NCBI GenBank assembly: GCA_037969115.1
Contig: JBBKWQ010000226.1
Coordinates: 1 to 18,208, forward strand
Direction: 5' to 3'
Source: JBBKWQ01 sp037969115
GTDB lineage: Bacteria > Actinomycetota > Acidimicrobiia > Acidimicrobiales > Ilumatobacteraceae
DNA length: 18,208 bases
Below the pieces are notes generated by a model. That model was not told the origin of the DNA and did not search any database. It was given only the letters and a program-made list of their open reading frames with translations. Shown here in pieces: positions 14,448 through 18,208 of this stretch (its first letter is position 1; each line of letters begins with the position of its first letter). Made by a program: the position numbers and the translations under genes.

Positions 14448-15122
14448 ATGTCGACCGAGTCCAACGGTCCTCCCACGCCGAGCCGCACTCGTGGGGCGGT
14501 GGTCGAATCACGACGAGACGAAGTCATGGCTGCCGGCACCGAGCTGTTCGCCCGCCACGGCTTTCATGGTGTTGGAATGCGGGCGATCGCAGATGCAGTC
14601 GGGATCCGAGGGTCGAGTCTGTACCACCATTTCCCGTCGAAGCTCGACCTGCTCTACGCGATCGCTGTGGAGTCGACGAAAGACTTCATCGACGCCCAGC
14701 TGCCGAGGGTGGTCGGCGTGACCGACCACACCGAAGCGCTGCGAGACTTGCTGTATGCCCATGTGATCTACTTCCACAAGCACCGATTGGAAGAGGTCGT
14801 GGGCCTTCGGGAGCTGCAGGAACTTCGGGTTAACGCGCCTGAACGGCCCGCCGATGTGCAGGCGATTCGCCGCGCCTATCAGGAGGCCGTCGAACGCTTG
14901 ATCGCCGACGGCATCGAGGAGGGCACCTTCGACTACGACGATCCACATCTCGCTGCGCTGGCGATTCTAGGGTTGGTGAACAGCGTGAACGACTGGTTCC
15001 GACCGAACCGCAGCCTTTCGATCGAGCAGGTAGCTCGCAAATACGCGTACCTGTCGGTCGATCGAATCGTGGGTGCCCGACACGTTGGGACGTATGGGTC
15101 TTCGTCGAGCACGATCGCTTGA
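14448..15122 (+). CDS. TetR/AcrR family transcriptional regulator
   Basis: The 224-residue regulator has its helix-turn-helix at about 43-64 (GMRAIADAVGIRGSSLYHHF, then PSKLDLLY) and a C-terminal ligand domain with HVIYFHKHRLEEVVGLREL and FDYDDPHLAALAIL. The latter resembles CDDPKLAALAVL in the other TetR protein (1276-1905), so the two are paralogues across their full length. KstR2-like regulators of acyl-CoA catabolism share this style of helix. The ATG at 14448 is the first plausible start after the dehydrogenase stop; no strong ribosome site is seen, which suggests coupling. It converges on meaB with a nine-base gap. It probably controls the dehydrogenase and perhaps the mutase cassette (inference). 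Confidence 0.88.
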   Translation: MSTESNGPPTPSRTRGAVVESRRDEVMAAGTELFARHGFHGVGMRAIADAVGIRGSSLYHHFPSKLDLLYAIAVESTKDFIDAQLPRVVGVTDHTEALRDLLYAHVIYFHKHRLEEVVGLRELQELRVNAPERPADVQAIRRAYQEAVERLIADGIEEGTFDYDDPHLAALAILGLVNSVNDWFRPNRSLSIEQVARKYAYLSVDRIVGARHVGTYGSSSSTIA

Positions 15123-15131
15123 CGACGATTC

Positions 15132-16106
15132 TCACCTTGTGGAGTCGTCGGAAACCGCCACCAATTCGACGAGTTCGATCGAAGCTTGCACAGGATCGCT
15201 GCTACCGTCTCGAACCTCGCTGAGTGTGCGTCTGCCCGCCGGCGAGTTGCAGGCCAGTTCGAGGGCAGCCATCAACTCAGTGCGGGCCCGATCGACCGCC
15301 TCGTTGACTCGCCGAGCTCCACGTCTGCGATCCAATTCGGCAGACTCGTGCAGGTAGGTGCGGTGTTCGAAGATTGATTGACAGAGCGCATCTATTCCTC
15401 CTTGGGTTGTGGCGATCGTTTGCACCACTGGGGGAGTTCGCGCACGCGGCCCGCCGAGGTGCAGCATGCGTTCCAGGTCGCTGACGGTCCTGGCGGCCCC
15501 CGGGCGATCGGACTTGTTGACGATGAAGACATCGGCGATTTCGAGCAACCCCGCCTTGTTGGCCTGTATCTCGTCTCCCCATCCCGGATTGACGACAACA
15601 ATGGTCGTGTCGGCTGTCGCAGCGATCTCGACTTCGGACTGACCGACACCCACCGTTTCGATGATCACCGTGGGCCACCCGGCAGCATCCAGGGTGCGAA
15701 TTGCGGCTGGCACCGCCGCTCCCAGCCCGCCCAGATGTCCTCTGCTCGCCATGGAGCGGAAGAAAACCGCGGGATCGGTCGAATGGTGTTCGCGAAGTCG
15801 GACCCGGTCACCAAGAATTGCCCCGCCATGGACGGGCGAGGACGGATCGACTGCAATTACTGCCACTCGCTCATTCCGCGCACGTAGTTCGCTGATCAGG
15901 CCATCGGTCAACGTCGACTTTCCTGACCCCGGTGCGCCAGTGATTCCGACGACAAACACGCCTTGGCCGGCTGCGGCAATCTCTGGCGCAATGGCTCGAA
16001 ACCTCTCCCCGCCTGTTTCGACGATGGTCAGGAGTCGGGCGAGTGCCCGTCGATCCCCTCGACTCGAAGCGTCCACCAGCGCCAGGTCGTCGGCCTCTGC
16101 ACTCAC
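15132..16106 (-). CDS. meaB: MeaB/ArgK-type GTPase, chaperone of B12-dependent mutase
   Basis: The 324-residue G3E-type GTPase has P-loop GAPGSGKST (57-65), the family motif AVDPSSPVHGGAILGDRVRL (85-104), the base-switch region ETVGVGQSE (150-158) and the guanine-specificity motif NKSD (197-200). MeaB proteins gate cofactor loading and rescue inactivated adenosylcobalamin mutases. The GTG start overlaps the ligase stop by four bases (GTGA), placing it as the fourth gene of the intact mutase operon. No mutase domain is fused to it. No MeaB gene accompanies the decayed cassette, so this one could serve both. Length and motifs are complete. Confidence 0.94.
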   Translation of the reverse strand: MSAEADDLALVDASSRGDRRALARLLTIVETGGERFRAIAPEIAAAGQGVFVVGITGAPGSGKSTLTDGLISELRARNERVAVIAVDPSSPVHGGAILGDRVRLREHHSTDPAVFFRSMASRGHLGGLGAAVPAAIRTLDAAGWPTVIIETVGVGQSEVEIAATADTTIVVVNPGWGDEIQANKAGLLEIADVFIVNKSDRPGAARTVSDLERMLHLGGPRARTPPVVQTIATTQGGIDALCQSIFEHRTYLHESAELDRRRGARRVNEAVDRARTELMAALELACNSPAGRRTLSEVRDGSSDPVQASIELVELVAVSDDSTR

Positions 16107-17725
16107 CCGGGCCGATTCGGCTGGTGTTGACGACGCAGCTCACGCTTGAGAATCTTGCCCTGAGTATCCTTCGGCAACGACTCGACGAGCTTGACGTCCT
16201 TGGGCACCTTGTAGCCGGCGAGTTGGTCCTTGCAGAATGCCCGGATCTGCTCGGTATCGGCAACCTCGCCTTGGCGAACCACGACGAACGCCGTTACCCG
16301 CTGACTCCAGTACTCGTCGTCGATTCCGACGACGGCCACTTCGAGTACTGCGGGGTGTTGATACAACACCCGCTCGACCTCGACCGTCGACACATTCATG
16401 CCACCCGTCTTGATCATGTCCTTCTTGCGGTCAAGGAAGAACAGGTCGCCGGATTCGTCGAGCCGGACATTGTCGCCCGTGTGCAGCCAGCCGTCTCGCA
16501 ATACCTCGGCAGTCTTCTCCGGATTCTTGTAGTAGGCACGCATGACCCCTGGCGATCGACAGATCAACTCGCCCTCGAGGGCATCGTTGCCCTCCTCGTC
16601 GATGACCCGGACCTCGAGTTGCGCCGTTGGTCGGCCGATCCAGGACGGATCACGGTTGGGGACGTCATCGAGGGACCGAAATCGACCGATCGTGGGGGTC
16701 TGGGTCAGTTCCGACTGGGACCACAGCGTGACCCATTCCAGCTGTGGACACACGGTGGCAAACCCCTCGAACATCGCCCGCGGCATGGTGCCGCCATAGG
16801 TGATCGCGCGGCGCAGCGATGAGAGGTCGGCCGACGCAAAATCGGGAGCACCAATCACTTGGAGGTAGAAGGTCGGCGTTTGGCCGACGACAGTTACTCG
16901 TTCGTCCGTCAACGCTGCCAGGGCCTGGATCGGATCGACCGCGAACGGGAGGACGATCGTGTTGCCGAGACACAGCAGCGCGATCTGCATTCCCATCCCA
17001 GCAATCGTGTGCAGCGGCATCGTGTAGTACCAGACGTCGTCTTCGACGAGCCCGATCCCCGTGACGTACGACGGAATCATCGACACGAAGTAGTTCCGTT
17101 GCGGAATCGCCACCGCCTTCGGCAAGGCCTCGGTGCCGCTCGTGTAGGGAATGATTCCCAACGCGGACTCGCTCACGTCGACGTCAGGCTCTTCATCGCA
17201 CCCGCTCGCGATCAGATCGTCGAGCCGCATCCAGCTTGGCGACGCCGTGTCGCTGTAGGCCGCGTTGACAATCCGCAGTCGCAGTGCTGGCAGCGGCTGC
17301 TCGAGCGCGTCGACCTTGTCGACGAAAGCATCCTCACAGACGATGACCTTCGCTTCGGAATGCTCGAGCTGGTACTGGATCTCGCGTGATGTGAAGGTGT
17401 AGTTCACACCGGTGACGGCGGCGCCGACCTTCACCGTGGCCCAGAACGCCACGATCGACTCTGGACTGTTCCGGCCCATCGTTGCGACCACGTCTCCGGG
17501 GCCGATCCCTTGTTCCCGTAAGGCGTGGGCAAGGCGGTTGGCCTGAGAATTGAGTTCTTTGTAAGTGAGCACACGCCGCGCGGCCACGGGGCTGTGAATC
17601 GCGATGATTGCGGGGCGATCGGGGATGCGCGCAGCGTTGCGTCGCAACTGATCACCGAACGTGGCGCGCCGCACAGGGTTTGACAACGATCCGTCATTCA
17701 TCGATTCGACCTCTTTGGGCATCAT
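16103..17725 (-). CDS. acyl-CoA ligase (AMP-binding enzyme) of the mutase cassette
   Basis: The 540-residue enzyme should activate a carboxylic acid to the CoA ester used by the adjacent mutase. The P-loop is YTSGTEALPKAV (194-205), unusual beside the consensus YTSGTTGxPKG. The A5 position reads LWSQSEL instead of YGxTE. A7 HTGD (415-418), A8 DRKKDMIKTGGMNVSTVEVE (432-451) and A10 PKDTQGKILKREL with Lys524 are normal. The ATG at 17725 overlaps the small-subunit stop (ATGA), but AAGGAGG is only one base away. The ATG at 17701, with AAAGAGG eight bases upstream, starts just before the conserved region and is a strong alternative. The two truncated ligases at 1037-1279 and 7810-8156 are paralogues of its N-terminus. 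Confidence 0.92.
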   Translation of the reverse strand: MMPKEVESMNDGSLSNPVRRATFGDQLRRNAARIPDRPAIIAIHSPVAARRVLTYKELNSQANRLAHALREQGIGPGDVVATMGRNSPESIVAFWATVKVGAAVTGVNYTFTSREIQYQLEHSEAKVIVCEDAFVDKVDALEQPLPALRLRIVNAAYSDTASPSWMRLDDLIASGCDEEPDVDVSESALGIIPYTSGTEALPKAVAIPQRNYFVSMIPSYVTGIGLVEDDVWYYTMPLHTIAGMGMQIALLCLGNTIVLPFAVDPIQALAALTDERVTVVGQTPTFYLQVIGAPDFASADLSSLRRAITYGGTMPRAMFEGFATVCPQLEWVTLWSQSELTQTPTIGRFRSLDDVPNRDPSWIGRPTAQLEVRVIDEEGNDALEGELICRSPGVMRAYYKNPEKTAEVLRDGWLHTGDNVRLDESGDLFFLDRKKDMIKTGGMNVSTVEVERVLYQHPAVLEVAVVGIDDEYWSQRVTAFVVVRQGEVADTEQIRAFCKDQLAGYKVPKDVKLVESLPKDTQGKILKRELRRQHQPNRPG

Positions 17726-18123
17726 TCCTCCTTGTATGCGACCACCGGCTGGTTCGTGAGTTGACGAGCGCGGGCAACTATGTCGTCGAGCGACGATCCA
17801 GGGGGAAAGCACGACACCGACCGCCCCTCGAGTCGTTTGGCGGCGTAGTGCGGAATGGTGCCCCCAGCAATCACGGGCACCGTCACGTTGTTGGCCGCCA
17901 AGGTGTCAAGGATGCGCTCGACGACTTCGACCCGCCCGCCCACATGGAGGCCGATGAGATCGACGTCCTCATCTGCAGCAACGGTGGCAATCGTGTCGGC
18001 CGTGATCATCCCAGCGAGAATCACCTCGAACCCGCCGTCGCGAAGTGCCCGTGAAACGACGTTGATCCCTCGCCAGTGCCCGTCGAGGCTCGTCTTGGCC
18101 ATCAACACTCGTGGCGCCGCCAT
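17722..18123 (-). CDS. small cobalamin-binding subunit of a B12-dependent acyl-CoA mutase
   Basis: The 133-residue B12-binding subunit has the intact cobalt motif D-G-H-W-R-G with His16, followed by INVVSRALRDGGFEV, DLIGLHVGGRV, IAGGTIPHY and FPPGSSLDDIV. The size equals that of the separate small subunits IcmB/HcmB (about 136 residues). The start is the ATG at 18123, which shares its A with the stop of the large subunit (TGATG); an upstream in-frame ATG at 18147 lies inside the large-subunit gene. The stop overlaps the ligase start. It is plainly paralogous to the 1905-2285 protein, and more than half of the positions agree by eye. A functional holo-mutase with the large subunit beyond the right edge is likely. 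Confidence 0.92.
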   Translation of the reverse strand: MAAPRVLMAKTSLDGHWRGINVVSRALRDGGFEVILAGMITADTIATVAADEDVDLIGLHVGGRVEVVERILDTLAANNVTVPVIAGGTIPHYAAKRLEGRSVSCFPPGSSLDDIVARARQLTNQPVVAYKEE

Positions 18124-18208
18124 CAGAAACTCACCGGGAACTTCCACGAGCCGTAGACGTCGCGGAATACATCGCCGACCTCGCCGACGGTGACGTCGGC
18201 GCCGACCG
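18123..18208 (-). CDS. B12-dependent acyl-CoA mutase large subunit, C-terminal end
   Basis: Only the last 27 residues plus the stop are in the window: VGADVTVGEVGDVFRDVYGS, then WKFPVSF and TGA at 18125. The same place in the decayed large subunit reads AEASVGEIGDVFRGSFGQW, so this is the end of a paralogous mutase large subunit. Mutase large subunits end with this VGEIxDVLRxVFGxY pattern. It is the first in-window gene of the intact cassette and overlaps the small-subunit start by one base. Which acyl-CoA it rearranges depends on active-site residues outside the window. Confidence 0.85.
   Translation of the reverse strand, partial: VGADVTVGEVGDVFRDVYGSWKFPVSF

Noticed and set aside
15121..15155. 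Inverted GACGAC/GTCGTC between the convergent TetR and meaB genes as a bidirectional terminator
   Set aside because: Loop of about 18 bases, only six pairs, no T-run, and it lies partly in coding sequence.
1..18208. CRISPR arrays, rRNA or ordinary tRNA genes
   Set aside because: No regularly spaced repeats, no rRNA-like segments and no cloverleaf other than the tRNA-like ends of the tmRNA were seen.

Overview
The window is high-GC DNA with GTG starts, 1-4 base stop/start overlaps and at least one likely leaderless start. The gene content is acyl-CoA metabolism, TetR regulators, a B12-dependent mutase with MeaB, and a PHA synthase. This suggests a free-living actinobacterium, plausibly Acidimicrobiia/Ilumatobacter-like; that placement is inferred from gene content and protein style, not from a marker gene.

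Layout. 1-216 (-): start of a TauE/SafE-type membrane protein. 347-727 (+): tmRNA (ssrA) with an odd tag reading frame. 728-1036: debris with palindromes. 1037-3266 (-): a decayed B12-mutase cassette, read right to left as a mutase large-subunit pseudogene with an internal deletion, a small B12-binding subunit whose cobalt-ligand His is Asp, a TetR regulator, and an acyl-CoA ligase cut off after about 81 codons. 3429-7328 (-): an RbsBAC-type ABC importer operon (lipoprotein, double ATPase, permease) behind a promoter with a perfect palindrome between -35 and -10. 7414-7809: intergenic with twin hairpins and a possible transposase scrap. 7810-8156 (+): another truncated acyl-CoA ligase. 8180-10818 (-): an acyl-CoA synthetase and alpha/beta hydrolase operon, probably leaderless. 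10904-13009 (+): a small PhaE-like protein, a class III PHA synthase and a GNAT acetyltransferase. 13285-15122 (+): an acyl-CoA dehydrogenase and a second TetR regulator. 15132-18208 (-): an intact-looking mutase cassette (mutase large subunit, only its C-terminus in view, then small subunit, acyl-CoA ligase and MeaB GTPase).

How the genes fit together. The right-hand cassette has the parts list of an acyl-CoA carbon-skeleton mutase pathway: a ligase activates an acid to its CoA ester, a split B12 mutase rearranges it, and MeaB protects or reloads the mutase. The same combination (mutase large and small subunits, CoA ligase, MeaB-type GTPase) is known for 2-hydroxyisobutyryl-CoA mutase loci, so a branched or hydroxylated short-chain acid is a reasonable but unproven substrate. 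The left-hand cassette is a paralogous copy in decay. The adjacent importer and dehydrogenase may supply and oxidise the substrate. The central block looks like an independent polyester (PHA) storage module.
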